DNA of 64,000 bases from Oceanospirillum linum (GTDB lineage Bacteria; Pseudomonadota; Gammaproteobacteria; Pseudomonadales; Halomonadaceae). A program made the translations under genes and the position numbers. The notes beneath the pieces are model-generated. The model was not told the DNA's origin. It made no database searches and saw only the letters and a list, made by a program, of their open reading frames with translations. Below, in pieces: positions 23,181 through 32,807 of the stretch. The stretch lies in NCBI RefSeq assembly GCF_001995095.2, contig NZ_MTSD02000002.1:496001-560000 (forward strand), written 5' to 3'. Every line of letters begins with the position of its first letter. Within the stretch, counting starts at the first letter, position 1.

Positions 23181-23750
23181 ATGACGACAGATACACCCGT
23201 TTTTCTAAAAGATGCACAAGATTTATTAACGGAACAGGGGTTTGCCACAAGCAATATCTGGTATCACGGCACCTCAACTGCACTGGTCGATTCCATTCAG
23301 GAACAAGGTCTCAAACGTTCCGGTGACCAGGCCTTAAAAGAAGCCGCAAAGAAAACCATGGCCACCATTGGCGATGACCATTACAGCGAAACCACGGAAC
23401 CGGTATTCCTGACCCAAAGCAAAGAGCTGGCCTTCTACTGGGCTCAGCAAACCGTCAGAAATCGCCATGTTCGCATCGAAGGCGACGAGCAGCCCGTCGT
23501 GCTTTCCGTCACCTTGCCTGATGACATTAACAGCGCAGTAAAACCCGATGTGGGTGCAGCCAGTCTGCTGATGGTAAAAGAAGGTGAAAACTACATGGCC
23601 TTTCTGGCAGCTATTTACCAGGCAAATAAACAGCCGGTACCGTCTATTGATCTGATGAAAGCAGATCGTATGGATTACCTCAATCTGTTGGGGATGGCCT
23701 ATATCGACCAGGATCTGCCAGCAAACGTTATCGACCTTATTTGCGAATAA
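23181..23750 (+). CDS. Uncharacterised protein with an ADP-ribosyltransferase-like motif
   Basis: A 189-residue soluble protein I cannot assign to a named family. Its N-terminal third has WYHGTSTALVDSIQEQGLK (residues ~27-45), the pattern of the first strand and helix of ART-fold enzymes such as KptA and PARPs, where the His and the following GT/S bind NAD. VFLTQSKELAFYWAQ (~74-88) matches the second H-Y-x element (the Tyr). A candidate third-position residue is not clear. No signal peptide. It lies alone between aceA and icd, with a weak ribosome site and a hairpin after the stop. Its function and activity are unknown; an ADP-ribosyltransferase or RNA 2'-phosphotransferase-like role is inference. 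Confidence 0.6.
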   Translation: MTTDTPVFLKDAQDLLTEQGFATSNIWYHGTSTALVDSIQEQGLKRSGDQALKEAAKKTMATIGDDHYSETTEPVFLTQSKELAFYWAQQTVRNRHVRIEGDEQPVVLSVTLPDDINSAVKPDVGAASLLMVKEGENYMAFLAAIYQANKQPVPSIDLMKADRMDYLNLLGMAYIDQDLPANVIDLICE

Positions 23751-23778
23751 ACCCAGAGTAAAACTGCTTTTTAGTCTT

Positions 23779-23809
23779 CAGCCCGCATACAACTTGCGGG
23801 CTGATTTAT
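23779..23809 (+). terminator. Terminator after the ART-like gene
   Basis: CAGCCCGCA pairs perfectly with TGCGGGCTG across a 7-nt loop, followed by ATTTATTT. Confidence 0.7.
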
Positions 23810-24048
23810 TTCTGCTATCCATCCCCGGCAAAGGTTCCATCAAGCGCTGTTTTGTAAAAAATTTTCCAGTCGATGCTAAAAACAGGCCCTTACTAGCCAT
23901 AAGTTGTAATTCTCCACCATATAAAAAGGTGATGTTTTTTAGTACAATCCAGCGCCAACAGACAGAATAAAACTCCTTCAGATCTGGGATGGCCACAAGC
24001 CATCCAGTGTTAGGTCTTTGGCTACACGCCATAACAATAGGGATAAAA

Positions 24049-26286
24049 ATGACAACTCCAAATTCAGAGCAAAAAATCGTCTATACCCTCACTGATGAAG
24101 CACCGATGCTGGCAACTGGCTCACTCCTGCCTATCGTGCGCTCCTTCACGGCTGCTGCGGGTATTAAAGTAGAAACCAGTAACATCTCCGTTGCATCCCG
24201 TATCCTGGCTGGCTTTGCTGACCGTCTCACTGACGAGCAGAAACAGGAAGCAACCGATACTCTGGTTGAACTGGGCGAGCTGACGAAAGATCCTTCATGC
24301 AACCTGATCAAACTGCCTAATATTTCAGCCTCTATTCCTCAGCTGAAAGCCGCTATTACCGAGCTGCAGTCCCAGGGTTACGACCTGCCGGATTATCCGG
24401 ATGAAGCGACCACAGACGAAGAAAAAGATATCCAGTCCCGTTACGCAAAAGTTTTGGGTAGTGCTGTAAACCCTGTTCTTCGCCAGGGTAACTCTGACCG
24501 CCGTGCACCTCCGGCTGTTAAAGCGTTTGCCCGTAAATTCCCGCACTCCATGGGTAAATGGAGCAAAGCATCTCAGTCCCACGCTGACTATATGCGCGAC
24601 GGTGATTTCTTCTCCAGCGAGCAATCCATCACCATGGATGCAGCTGATGACGTTCGTATCGAGTTCGTTGATAAAAGCGGCAATGTTGAAGTTAAAAAGA
24701 CCCTTCCTCTGGAAGCCGGTGAAGTCTTCGACAGCATGTTTATGAGCGCCAAAGCCTTGGACACTTTCTTCGAACGCACTCTGCAGGAGTGTAAAGAAGA
24801 TGGTGTTATGTGGTCTCTGCACGTTAAAGCGACCATGATGAAGGTATCCCACCCTATTGTATTCGGCCACGCGGTTCGTGTTTTCTATCGCGAAGTGTTC
24901 GACAAATACGGTGATCTGTTCGAACAGCTTGGCGTAAACCCGAACAACGGTATGGCCAGTGTTTACGACAAGATCAAAACACTGCCTCAGTCTCAGCAGG
25001 AAGAGATCGAAGAAGCGATTCACGCCTGCTACGAGCACCGCCCTGAAATGGCGATGGTTGACTCTGTCAAAGGTATCACCAACCTGCACATCCCAAGCGA
25101 TGTTATCGTTGATGCATCCATGCCTGCGATGATCCGTAACTCCGGTAAAATGTGGGGCCGTGACGGCAAGACTAAAGACACTAAAGCGGTAATGCCTGAG
25201 TCTACTTACGCCCGTATCTACCAGGAGATGATCAACTTCTGTAAGACCAACGGTGCATTTGACCCAACGACGATGGGCACAGTGCCTAACGTAGGTCTGA
25301 TGGCGATGAAAGCTGAAGAGTACGGCTCTCACGACAAGACCTTCGAGATGACTCAGGACGGGACTATGCGCGTCGTTAAATCCGACGGCACCGTACTGAT
25401 GCAGCACGAAGTAGAAAATGGTGATATCTGGCGCGCCTGCCAGACTAAAGACCCTGCTGTTCGTGACTGGGTGAAACTGGCTGTGACCCGTTCACGTCAG
25501 TCTGACACACCTGCAATCTTCTGGCTGGACGATGAGCGTGCTCACGATCAGCAACTGCGCCTGAAAGTTGAAAAATACCTGCAGGATCATGATACCGACG
25601 GTCTTGACCTGAGCATCATGGATTATAACAGTGCGATCCGGATCTCTATGGAGCGCATGATTCGTGGTAAAGACACCATCTCTGTAACCGGCAACGTACT
25701 GCGCGACTACCTGACCGACCTGTTCCCAATTATGGAACTGGGTACATCAGCGAAGATGCTGTCTATCGTTCCTATGCTGAATGGTGGCGGCATGTACGAA
25801 ACTGGCGCAGGCGGTTCTGCACCTAAACACGTACAGCAGGTTCAGGAAGAAAACCACCTACGTTGGGATTCACTGGGTGAATTCCTGGCACTGGCCGTTT
25901 CTCTGGAAGAGATGGGCATCAAAAATGACAACGCCGATGCCAAGCTGATGGCAAAAGCGCTGGATGCTGCAACCGGTAAATTGCTGGAGAACAATAAGTC
26001 TCCTTCCCGTAAGGTTGGTGAGCTGGACAACCGTGGTTCTCATTTCTATCTGGCGATGTACTGGGCTCAGTACCTGGCTGAACAGACTGAAAATGCTGAT
26101 CTTGCGAAACGCTTTGTTCCTCTGGCGAAAGCTCTGACTGAAAATGAAGAGAAAATCATCAAGGAACTGGCTGACGCACAGGGCAAACCAGCTGATCTGG
26201 GCGGTTACTACCACCCGGACATGGCTAAAGTTGACTCTGTGATGCGTCCAAGCAAAACTCTGAACGATATCCTGGCTTCCCTGTAA
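24049..26286 (+). CDS. NADP-dependent isocitrate dehydrogenase, monomeric type
   Basis: Monomeric (~80 kDa) NADP-IDH, 745 residues, converts isocitrate to 2-oxoglutarate. The sequence matches the Azotobacter/Vibrio enzyme: [21 protein letters not shown] at the start, the conserved [14 protein letters not shown] segment, [21 protein letters not shown]-like [20 protein letters not shown], and the end [19 protein letters not shown]. An open frame reaches 20 codons upstream, but the ATG at 24049 with AGGGA is the family start. In Pseudomonas the homolog (idh) lies by clpS; here it is downstream of aceA. Confidence 0.97.
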   Translation: MTTPNSEQKIVYTLTDEAPMLATGSLLPIVRSFTAAAGIKVETSNISVASRILAGFADRLTDEQKQEATDTLVELGELTKDPSCNLIKLPNISASIPQLKAAITELQSQGYDLPDYPDEATTDEEKDIQSRYAKVLGSAVNPVLRQGNSDRRAPPAVKAFARKFPHSMGKWSKASQSHADYMRDGDFFSSEQSITMDAADDVRIEFVDKSGNVEVKKTLPLEAGEVFDSMFMSAKALDTFFERTLQECKEDGVMWSLHVKATMMKVSHPIVFGHAVRVFYREVFDKYGDLFEQLGVNPNNGMASVYDKIKTLPQSQQEEIEEAIHACYEHRPEMAMVDSVKGITNLHIPSDVIVDASMPAMIRNSGKMWGRDGKTKDTKAVMPESTYARIYQEMINFCKTNGAFDPTTMGTVPNVGLMAMKAEEYGSHDKTFEMTQDGTMRVVKSDGTVLMQHEVENGDIWRACQTKDPAVRDWVKLAVTRSRQSDTPAIFWLDDERAHDQQLRLKVEKYLQDHDTDGLDLSIMDYNSAIRISMERMIRGKDTISVTGNVLRDYLTDLFPIMELGTSAKMLSIVPMLNGGGMYETGAGGSAPKHVQQVQEENHLRWDSLGEFLALAVSLEEMGIKNDNADAKLMAKALDAATGKLLENNKSPSRKVGELDNRGSHFYLAMYWAQYLAEQTENADLAKRFVPLAKALTENEEKIIKELADAQGKPADLGGYYHPDMAKVDSVMRPSKTLNDILASL

Positions 26287-26324
26287 GACGCCGATATCGG
26301 AATGAATCGAGCCTAGCGCTCAAC

Positions 26325-26353
26325 AAAAACCCGGGCTTGCCCGGGTTTTTTTA
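26325..26353 (+). terminator. Terminator of the isocitrate dehydrogenase gene
   Basis: AACCCGGGC-tt-GCCCGGGTT stem flanked by AAAAA and TTTTTTT. It can probably stop transcription from both sides. Confidence 0.9.
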
Positions 26354-26393
26354 TACACCTTGATTCTGAAAGTGACGAGAGATTAGCCTGTAT

Positions 26394-26489
26394 CTAAGGG
26401 TCAGCAATACCCGCTGCTTTCATAGCCTCAGCCAAACGCTCTTGTAGCCGGAAAATCTGAGACTGCATCATTTGCAGCGCCTCCATCAT
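26394..26489 (-). CDS. Possible 31-residue coiled-coil microprotein
   Basis: A short frame starts 2 bp after the stop of the 26492 gene, on the same strand, with GAG just before two consecutive ATG codons. The product is amphipathic (heptad-like L, M and A with MMQSQIFRLQERLAEAMKAAG). The close spacing suggests translational coupling. It could be a real small subunit or only residual coding potential; no family is recognised. Confidence 0.35.
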   Translation of the reverse strand: MMEALQMMQSQIFRLQERLAEAMKAAGIADP

Positions 26490-26491
26490 CT

Positions 26492-27208
26492 CTATAGCAG
26501 AGACCGGAGCATCTGCTTTAAAGCTAATAACCACTGATTCCACTGGCGGGCATAACCTTCCAAAAGATCTGGCTGTGAGTCAGCGCAACTCTGATCAATC
26601 ACCAACGTCATCGTACCCCCATCCAGCTCAGTCTGATTGCGGGGGTGGCTACGGGCAATCAAAGCATCTTCTGTTTTATAAACCCAATAACTTTTAGCGG
26701 GGTCTATTGTCATGTACGCAGAAGCACCAAAATGGGTATCCACTAAAAAGCTGTCGGCACCCTCAGCAATAGAAACACCAAAAGCAAACCAGGTCTCGGG
26801 TTTTAAATCATGCATACTGGGCTTAGCACGCTGAGCGGCATCAATGGTGCTGAAACGACCGGAAAGCCGGTCCAGTGCAACCCGGGACTCCGCCCCCAGC
26901 AAAACAGCAACCCCTTTCCATTTCAGAAACTCAGCATCCAGCTGCCACTGATCACCGCGAATGCGGTAATTTTGCAATGAACATTCAGGAAAGCGGGTCA
27001 CCGAAGCCAGATACCAGGCATCCCCCAGAGCCTCAAACTCCAGACGGGCAATGGGCTGCTCACTGTTAAAGCGGGAGTACACATAAAAAGGCGCGATCAA
27101 TGACCCGAGCACAAGCAACACAAGTACCAAAGGCCAGAGTCGCCACAGATGAAGCAAACGCCTGCCCAGAGAGACCTTAGCCTTGTTTGCTTTCCCCATA
27201 GCTGCCAT
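26492..27208 (-). CDS. Uncharacterised membrane-anchored protein
   Basis: 238 residues: a basic N terminus (KANKAKVSLGRRLLHLWR), one strong transmembrane segment (residues ~26-45, LVLVLLVLGSLIAPFYVY), then a ~190-residue domain expected in the periplasm. It has a Cys in PECSLQNYRIRGDQWQLDAEFLKW and another in IDQSCADSQP, which could form a disulfide. Pseudomonas homologs are labelled vaguely as multidrug transporter-related, without evidence; I do not adopt that. AGAGGGA precedes the ATG. Three tandem 19-bp repeats lie directly upstream. Confidence 0.75.
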   Translation of the reverse strand: MAAMGKANKAKVSLGRRLLHLWRLWPLVLVLLVLGSLIAPFYVYSRFNSEQPIARLEFEALGDAWYLASVTRFPECSLQNYRIRGDQWQLDAEFLKWKGVAVLLGAESRVALDRLSGRFSTIDAAQRAKPSMHDLKPETWFAFGVSIAEGADSFLVDTHFGASAYMTIDPAKSYWVYKTEDALIARSHPRNQTELDGGTMTLVIDQSCADSQPDLLEGYARQWNQWLLALKQMLRSLL

Positions 27209-27221
27209 AACAGTATCCCTC

Positions 27222-27278
27222 TATAGCCTGTTGCACCTGATATAGCCTGTTGCACCTGATATAGTCTGTTGCACCTGA
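27222..27278. repeat. Three tandem 19-bp direct repeats
   Basis: TATAGCCTGTTGCACCTGA occurs at 27222-27240 and 27241-27259, and once more with a single change (GCC to GTC) at 27260-27278. The array fills most of the 80-bp gap between rlmJ and the membrane protein gene, so it lies in the latter's 5' region. Confidence 0.95.
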
Positions 27279-27288
27279 GCAATCAGAA

Positions 27289-28122
27289 TTATTCACCCAC
27301 CAGCCAGCGTACATCTGCAACCGCTGTCTTACCCAACATCGCCTCAGCCAGCGCTGGCAGTGATTCTGATAACTGCTCATCCAGCTGAAAAGGAGGATTC
27401 ACAATCATCATACCGCTACCAATCATACCGAAAGTTTCATCCTGTCCAGCCTCACGGCTGATCTCTGCAACCAAAATACGGCGAATCCCACTGCGTTCAA
27501 AGCTGTCCAGCATCATCTGACTCTTATCTGCAATCAACATCGGATACCAAAGAGCATATACCCCCGTAGGCCAACGTTTATAAGCCGCTTTGATACTTTT
27601 CAGGGCCTTCATATAATCGGTCTTGATCTCATAGGAAGGGTCCATCAGCACCACACCACGACGAGGTTCCGGCGGTACGATACCCGGCAACCCTTCAAAG
27701 CCATCACGGTGATGAATCGCCGTATCCGGCCAGCGTGACGCCTTGCGCTTTAAGACACTGGTTTCATTGTTATGCAGTTCCATCAGTTGCAGCTTGTCAC
27801 CGGCACGCTGAAAGTGGTGAGCAATTGCCGGAGAACCCGGGTAGCGTGCCAATATGCCAGATGGATTATAGTCTTTGATCAGCTCACGATAACTCTCGGG
27901 TAGCAAGGGGTGCTCCAGAACCTTCAGAATTCCCTCCGCTGCTTCACCGGTTTTTACCGCTTCATCGCTCAACAGGTCATAATCAACACCACCAGAATGG
28001 GTATCAATATAAGAATATGGCTTCGCTTTTTTGTGCATTGACTGAAAAATAAGTGCCATAGTCAGATGCTTAATCACATCGGCATGATTTCCCGCGTGGT
28101 AAGCGTGACGGTAACTGAGCAT
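27289..28122 (-). CDS. rlmJ: 23S rRNA (adenine(2030)-N(6))-methyltransferase RlmJ
   Basis: SAM-dependent methyltransferase that makes m6A2030 in 23S rRNA. The 277 residues begin MLSYRHAYHAGNHADVIKH, the standard family start; the open frame goes 39 codons further upstream without family similarity. YPGSPAIAHH, the catalytic motif IV as MDPSYE (most N6-adenine methyltransferases have DPPY), and AGQDETFGMIGSGMMIVNPPFQ are visible. The Ser in DPSYE is a mild variation, not a clear loss of function. Confidence 0.94.
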   Translation of the reverse strand: MLSYRHAYHAGNHADVIKHLTMALIFQSMHKKAKPYSYIDTHSGGVDYDLLSDEAVKTGEAAEGILKVLEHPLLPESYRELIKDYNPSGILARYPGSPAIAHHFQRAGDKLQLMELHNNETSVLKRKASRWPDTAIHHRDGFEGLPGIVPPEPRRGVVLMDPSYEIKTDYMKALKSIKAAYKRWPTGVYALWYPMLIADKSQMMLDSFERSGIRRILVAEISREAGQDETFGMIGSGMMIVNPPFQLDEQLSESLPALAEAMLGKTAVADVRWLVGE

Positions 28123-28264
28123 ATAAAAACCTTTGGTCAGGAAGTTGAGGGATGCAGATATCTCTGCACAATGGCGTATTGTAGCACTGGCTCTATTTGC
28201 GCACCTAACAATGCCCAACAGCGCCGATATGAGTGTCACTCATAGCATGCTGAAAATCAGTGGC

Positions 28265-28292
28265 TTGACTCACAAAAAGATCACTATATGAT
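28265..28292 (+). promoter_or_regulatory. Promoter of the btuB leader
   Basis: TTGACT (28265-28270), 16-bp spacer, TATGAT (28287-28292). Transcription would start near 28299, at the 5' edge of the riboswitch. Confidence 0.7.
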
Positions 28293-28299
28293 GCGCCTA

Positions 28300-28470
28300 C
28301 GTTTTGAGCTGGGGAAGACAGGTGAAAGTCCTGCGCTGCCCCCGCAACGGTAAAGGATCGCGGCAAAAGCCGTATCTGAGCCCGGTTACCAGCTCACAAC
28401 GCTTTGGAGTTTTTTCTGACTCCCGAGTATTTACGGTGTTGCGGAGGGCGACACCGGTGTGACTCATGCC
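28300..28470 (+). ncRNA. Cobalamin riboswitch upstream of btuB
   Basis: The leader has the conserved elements of the cobalamin aptamer: GGTGAAAGTCCTGC, the GCCCCCGCAACGGTAA core, and the B12-box-like segment CCCGGTTACCAGCTCAC at ~28381. After the aptamer come a GGAGT/GACTCC hairpin and a GGTGT...ACACC stem-loop near 28434-28455 that may form the expression platform. Binding of adenosyl- or methylcobalamin would reduce btuB expression. Which ligand form is preferred cannot be judged by eye. Confidence 0.9.
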
Positions 28471-28549
28471 TTATCCTTTTACGGACAATGCCACTGTTGC
28501 GCCTGCCCTCCCTCACGCTTATCTATTGCGCTGAGGATTGTGTTTTACC

Positions 28550-30391
28550 ATGAAGAAAATTATTCTGGCTACCGCTGTTTCTGCTGCCCTATCTCCTGTT
28601 GCTTTTGCTGCAGACCCTATGACCATCGTCATCACTGCCAGCCGCACCGAGCAGGCTCAGACGGATACCGTGTCATCCGTTACCGTTATTACGAAAGAAG
28701 ATCTTAAACAGCAGCAACCGAAAAGTGTGACCGAAGCACTGGCGGCAACTCCCGGTATTCAGATTCGCTCTAATGGTGGATACGGACAGGAAAGCAGCCT
28801 TTTCCTGCGCGGCATCAGTCAGGATCGCATGCTTGTTTTAGTTGATGGCGTTCAGATCGGCAGTGCAACACTGGGTGAGGTCAGCCTTCACCACCTGCCG
28901 GTTGATCAGATAGAGCGTATCGAAGTTGTACGCGGTGCCCGCTCCAGTCTGTATGGTGCCAACGCCATTGGTGGTGTGATTCAGATCTTCACCAAACAAC
29001 AGAAACAGGAACACAGTCACGCCGAGATTGCCCTTAGCGGAGGCAGCAACAATACTCAACAAGGTGCTATCAGCATTAGCCACAGCGATGGTCAAAGCCA
29101 GCTCAGAGCTAATATCAGTCACTTCACCACTGACGGCTTTGATATTAAGCCTGACCAGGCAGACCTAGGAGCTGACGATGATGGCTATACCAATAGCTCT
29201 GTAAAGCTGGATGCAGAACACAAAGTCGGCAAACATACCTTCCTGGCAGGTATGCAGTACACCACCGGTGAAAATGACTATGACCGCGCATACCTTGGTT
29301 ATGATGCGGATCAGGGTAAATCCATCTATACCAACGATGCGGTCAATGAGTTTGTTTACTCCAGCTTCTACGCCGGTATCGAATCCGCGCTATCTGATAA
29401 TCTGACGCTGAATGCAAAAGCCAGCCACTACAAAGACGATAACCAAACCGTTCTGGCAGGCGAAGATCAGAACAGTTTTATTACCAATACCGAAAAGCTT
29501 GAGCTGCAGGCAACCCGTTATTTCGATAATGAGCTACTTCTGGTGGCCGGTTTTGACTATAAAAAAGATGATGTTTCTGACTCCACACAGAGTTACGACG
29601 AAGAGACCCGGGACAACAAAGCGCTGTTCGCGCTTCTGGAAAAGAGCGGTGAAAAATACCAGGCTGCTCTGTCCGCGCGTATTGATGACAACGAAGCCTT
29701 TGGTAGCTTCAGCACCTATGGTATCGATGCCAACTACCAGGTAGCGCCCAAAGTAAAAATCACCGCAGGCTTCGCCACGGCGTTTCTTGTGCCTACCTTC
29801 AACGACATGTACTGGCCTAACCAGGGTAACCCTGACCTTGATCCGGAAACGTCAGACACCGCAACTCTGGGTCTGAACTTTCAACCTGAGAGTCATCTGA
29901 GTTTTGACATTAACCTCTACCAAACTCAGCTGGACGATATGATTGCCTGGGCACCGGATGCAGACGGTAACTGGAAGCCAAGTAATGTTGATAGCGTCAG
30001 GATCACAGGTGCCGAACTGATTGCCAGTGCAGACCTGGGCAATACGCAACTGACGTTTAATGCCAACCTGTTGGATACAGAAGATAAACAAGAGAAAAAA
30101 CAGCTGATTTATCGGGCCAAGCAAACAGCGAATCTGCGTGTAAATCATACCCTCAACCAGCTGACATTAGGCTTTGATGCTCAGTTTACCGGCGAACGGT
30201 ACACCGATGCACAAAACACCGATAAACTGGGCGGCTTTACACTGTATAATCTGGACGCACGATACCTGTTCAGCCCTCAGTTGGACCTGTCTGCCAGCAT
30301 CAAAAACCTTACGGACAAGGATTATGTCAGCACAAAAGGTTATGCAACCGCAGGTCGCACGGTATTCGGCACATTCCGCTACCGCTTTTAA
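28550..30391 (+). CDS. btuB: TonB-dependent vitamin B12 receptor BtuB
   Basis: Outer-membrane cobalamin transporter, 613 residues. Signal peptide MKKIILATAVSAALSPVAFA, then the TonB box-like DPMTIVITASRTEQ, the plug domain (VTEALAATPGIQIRS, FLRGISQDRMLVLVDG, RIEVVRGARSSLYGANAIGGVIQI) and a 22-strand barrel ending in Phe (FGTFRYRF), the signal for barrel insertion. The ATG at 28550 is preferred over one 12 nt upstream because the signal peptide begins there. Regulation by the preceding riboswitch supports the B12 assignment. cobO follows after 37 bp. Confidence 0.95.
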   Translation: MKKIILATAVSAALSPVAFAADPMTIVITASRTEQAQTDTVSSVTVITKEDLKQQQPKSVTEALAATPGIQIRSNGGYGQESSLFLRGISQDRMLVLVDGVQIGSATLGEVSLHHLPVDQIERIEVVRGARSSLYGANAIGGVIQIFTKQQKQEHSHAEIALSGGSNNTQQGAISISHSDGQSQLRANISHFTTDGFDIKPDQADLGADDDGYTNSSVKLDAEHKVGKHTFLAGMQYTTGENDYDRAYLGYDADQGKSIYTNDAVNEFVYSSFYAGIESALSDNLTLNAKASHYKDDNQTVLAGEDQNSFITNTEKLELQATRYFDNELLLVAGFDYKKDDVSDSTQSYDEETRDNKALFALLEKSGEKYQAALSARIDDNEAFGSFSTYGIDANYQVAPKVKITAGFATAFLVPTFNDMYWPNQGNPDLDPETSDTATLGLNFQPESHLSFDINLYQTQLDDMIAWAPDADGNWKPSNVDSVRITGAELIASADLGNTQLTFNANLLDTEDKQEKKQLIYRAKQTANLRVNHTLNQLTLGFDAQFTGERYTDAQNTDKLGGFTLYNLDARYLFSPQLDLSASIKNLTDKDYVSTKGYATAGRTVFGTFRYRF

Positions 30392-30428
30392 TTCACTGAA
30401 GCTTTAAACAAGACCCACCGGAGATCCC

Positions 30429-31028
30429 ATGACTGATCGTGATACCCGCCATAAAAAGGCGATGCAGAAACGTAAAGAGATAGTCGATGCTAAAGTTGCC
30501 AAGGCAACGGAAGAGCGTGGCATCGTCATTGTCATTACCGGCAACGGCAAAGGTAAAACGACCTCCGCATGGGGCACGGTAGCCCGCAGCCTGGGTTACG
30601 GCTACAAAGTAGCGGTGACCCAGTTTATTAAAGGCACCTGGGACTGTGGTGAGCGGGATATCTTTGAAGGTAACCCAAACCTCAGCGTTCACGTGATGGG
30701 CACCGGCTTTACCTGGGAAACCCAGGACCGTGAGCTGGATAAAAAAGCCTGCCGTGCCGCCTGGGAGCAAACGCTGCCACACCTGCAGGATGACGCAGTA
30801 CACCTGGTGGTACTGGACGAGATCACCTACATGCTGAAGTACGGCTATCTGGAGATTGAAGAGGTGCTGGAGGCACTGAAAAATCGCCCGGAGCAGCAAT
30901 CCGTTATTCTGACCGGTCGGGCCGCCCACCGGGATCTGATCGAATATGCCGATACCGTATCGGAAGTGCGTGATGAAAAACATGCCTTTAATGCCGGTAT
31001 CAAAGCTCAGAAAGGCATTGATTGGTAA
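30429..31028 (+). CDS. cobO: Cob(I)yrinic acid a,c-diamide adenosyltransferase
   Basis: CobA/BtuR/CobO-type corrinoid adenosyltransferase (199 residues) that makes the Co-C bond of adenosylcobalamin from ATP. P-loop GNGKGKTTSAWG at residues ~37-48, FIKGTWDCGERD, LVVLDEITYMLKYGYL and the end LTGRAAHRDLIEYAD-TVSEVRDEKHAF are family blocks. It is downstream of btuB and therefore probably also under the riboswitch, linking uptake with conversion to coenzyme. No de novo cobalamin genes are in the window. Confidence 0.96.
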   Translation: MTDRDTRHKKAMQKRKEIVDAKVAKATEERGIVIVITGNGKGKTTSAWGTVARSLGYGYKVAVTQFIKGTWDCGERDIFEGNPNLSVHVMGTGFTWETQDRELDKKACRAAWEQTLPHLQDDAVHLVVLDEITYMLKYGYLEIEEVLEALKNRPEQQSVILTGRAAHRDLIEYADTVSEVRDEKHAFNAGIKAQKGIDW

Positions 31029-31055
31029 GAAGGGTAATCTCCTCACCCGACAGAT

Positions 31056-31101
31056 AAAAGCCCGCAGGCCGCTGAAAAATCAGCGGCCTGCGGGCTTTTT
31101 G
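31056..31101 (+). terminator. Bidirectional terminator between cobO and aroF-II
   Basis: AAAAGCCCGCAGGCCGCTG and its complement form a perfect ~19-bp stem with an AAAAAT loop, T-rich on both sides. It serves both convergent genes. Confidence 0.95.
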
Positions 31102-31167
31102 TTTCTGTCACGTTACGGTCTATAGCCCGGTCACCGGAACCCATAAGGGAAACCGATACCCTGTCAA

Positions 31168-32520
31168 TTATCGGGCTGCTTTTAAACTATCCGCAATCAG
31201 AAATGCCAGCTCAAGGGACTGATCCGCATTCAAACGCGGATCGCAGAAGGTATGGTAACGGTCCCCCAGATCATCTTCACTGATCTTAAAGCGCCCGCCA
31301 ATGCATTCCGTTACATTCCGGCCTGTCATTTCCAAATGCACACCACCGGCATGGGTTCCCTCGGCTTTATGGATCGCGAAGAAACCACTCACTTCGCCCA
31401 GAACCGAATCCACATCACGGGTCTTATAACCCGTGGATGCCTTGATCGTATTACCGTGCATCGGATCACTGCTCCAGACCACATTACGGCCTTCCGCTTC
31501 AACTTTACGGATCAGTGCCGGCAGGTGATCGCCAATCTTGTCTGCCCCCATACGAACAATCACATTCATACGACCGGCTTCATTATCAGGGTTGATCGCA
31601 TCCAGCAGACGGATAAAGTCATCAGGGTCTGTCGTCGGGCCCGCTTTAACCCCAATAGGATTTCTCACGCCCCGGCAATATTCCACATGGGCACCATCCA
31701 GTTGACGGGTACGATCACCAATCCAAAGCATGTGAGCCGAGCAACCATACCAACCACCGGTCAGGCTATCCTGACGCGTCAGGGCCTGCTCATAAGGCAG
31801 GAGCAGAGCCTCATGGGCGGTATAAAAGCGCGTTTCATTAATACTGGGGGTGTTTTGCGGGCTAATACCACAAGCCTGCATAAAGGCCAGCGTCTCATCA
31901 ATACGCTCAGCCAGATCATGGTAACGCTCCGATGCCGGGCTTTTGCTGACAAAATCCCGATTCCACTGATGCACCTTATGCAGGTCCGCCATACCGCCCC
32001 GGGAAAACGCACGCAGCAGATTCAGTGTAGAAGCCGCCTGATTATACGCCTTCACCATACGGGCAGGATCAGGTACACGGGCAGTCTCAGTGAAGGCATT
32101 ATCATTAATAATATCGCCACGGTAAGATGGCAGAGTAACGCCATCCAACGTCTCCGTATCCGAAGAGCGGGGTTTCGCAAACTGACCGGCCATACGACCC
32201 ACTTTAACCACAGGGCTCTGACCGCCAAAGGTCAGTACCACTGCCATCTGCAACAGCACCATAAAGGTATCGCGGATATGGTTAGCGGAAAACTCATCAA
32301 AGCTCTCCGCACAATCACCGCCCTGCAACAGAAAGGCGCGGCCGGCGGCAACATCCGCCAATTCAGCCTGAAGCTGACGGGCTTCTCCGGCAAAAACCAA
32401 AGGTGGCAAGCCAGCCAGCTCCTGCTCAACATTGTGTAGTGCGCCCTGATCCGGATAATTCGGCATTTGTCGCGCGGTTTTCTCTCTCCAGGATGCCGGT
32501 GTCCAGATGGTATTACTCAT
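31168..32520 (-). CDS. Class II 3-deoxy-7-phosphoheptulonate synthase
   Basis: Plant-like (class II) DAHP synthase, first step of aromatic amino-acid synthesis from PEP and erythrose-4-phosphate. 450 residues from [14 protein letters not shown]; the eight codons upstream are not conserved. Family blocks: [65 protein letters not shown] and [15 protein letters not shown] with Mn ligands. Enzymes of this class are either housekeeping or linked to phenazine and similar pathways; nothing here suggests a secondary metabolite cluster. Confidence 0.95.
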   Translation of the reverse strand: MSNTIWTPASWREKTARQMPNYPDQGALHNVEQELAGLPPLVFAGEARQLQAELADVAAGRAFLLQGGDCAESFDEFSANHIRDTFMVLLQMAVVLTFGGQSPVVKVGRMAGQFAKPRSSDTETLDGVTLPSYRGDIINDNAFTETARVPDPARMVKAYNQAASTLNLLRAFSRGGMADLHKVHQWNRDFVSKSPASERYHDLAERIDETLAFMQACGISPQNTPSINETRFYTAHEALLLPYEQALTRQDSLTGGWYGCSAHMLWIGDRTRQLDGAHVEYCRGVRNPIGVKAGPTTDPDDFIRLLDAINPDNEAGRMNVIVRMGADKIGDHLPALIRKVEAEGRNVVWSSDPMHGNTIKASTGYKTRDVDSVLGEVSGFFAIHKAEGTHAGGVHLEMTGRNVTECIGGRFKISEDDLGDRYHTFCDPRLNADQSLELAFLIADSLKAAR

Positions 32521-32807
32521 AACGATTCCATTTATTCTCTGCATATAGCGACCTGCTCTCAGACAAAACAGGCCAACCTTAGGGTAATGTGTAACAGTCT
32601 GATTATTCTGATGAATCCCTTTGACATTACTATGTCACCGCCCCAAGGGGAACCCCGAAGACCGCAATACAGAGCCTTAAAAGCAAAAAATAAATATCAG
32701 ATTCATTTGTCGCCGCTGTCATTTGCCTTTTCCCTTTGACCTTCGTACCCTACGGCCCCCGATCAGCCCTCAGGATCATACCGTTAACGCATCAGGCAGA
32801 ACACGCA

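Noticed and set aside
27222-27278. CRISPR array
   Set aside because: The 19-bp units are directly adjacent with no spacers, and no cas gene is present.
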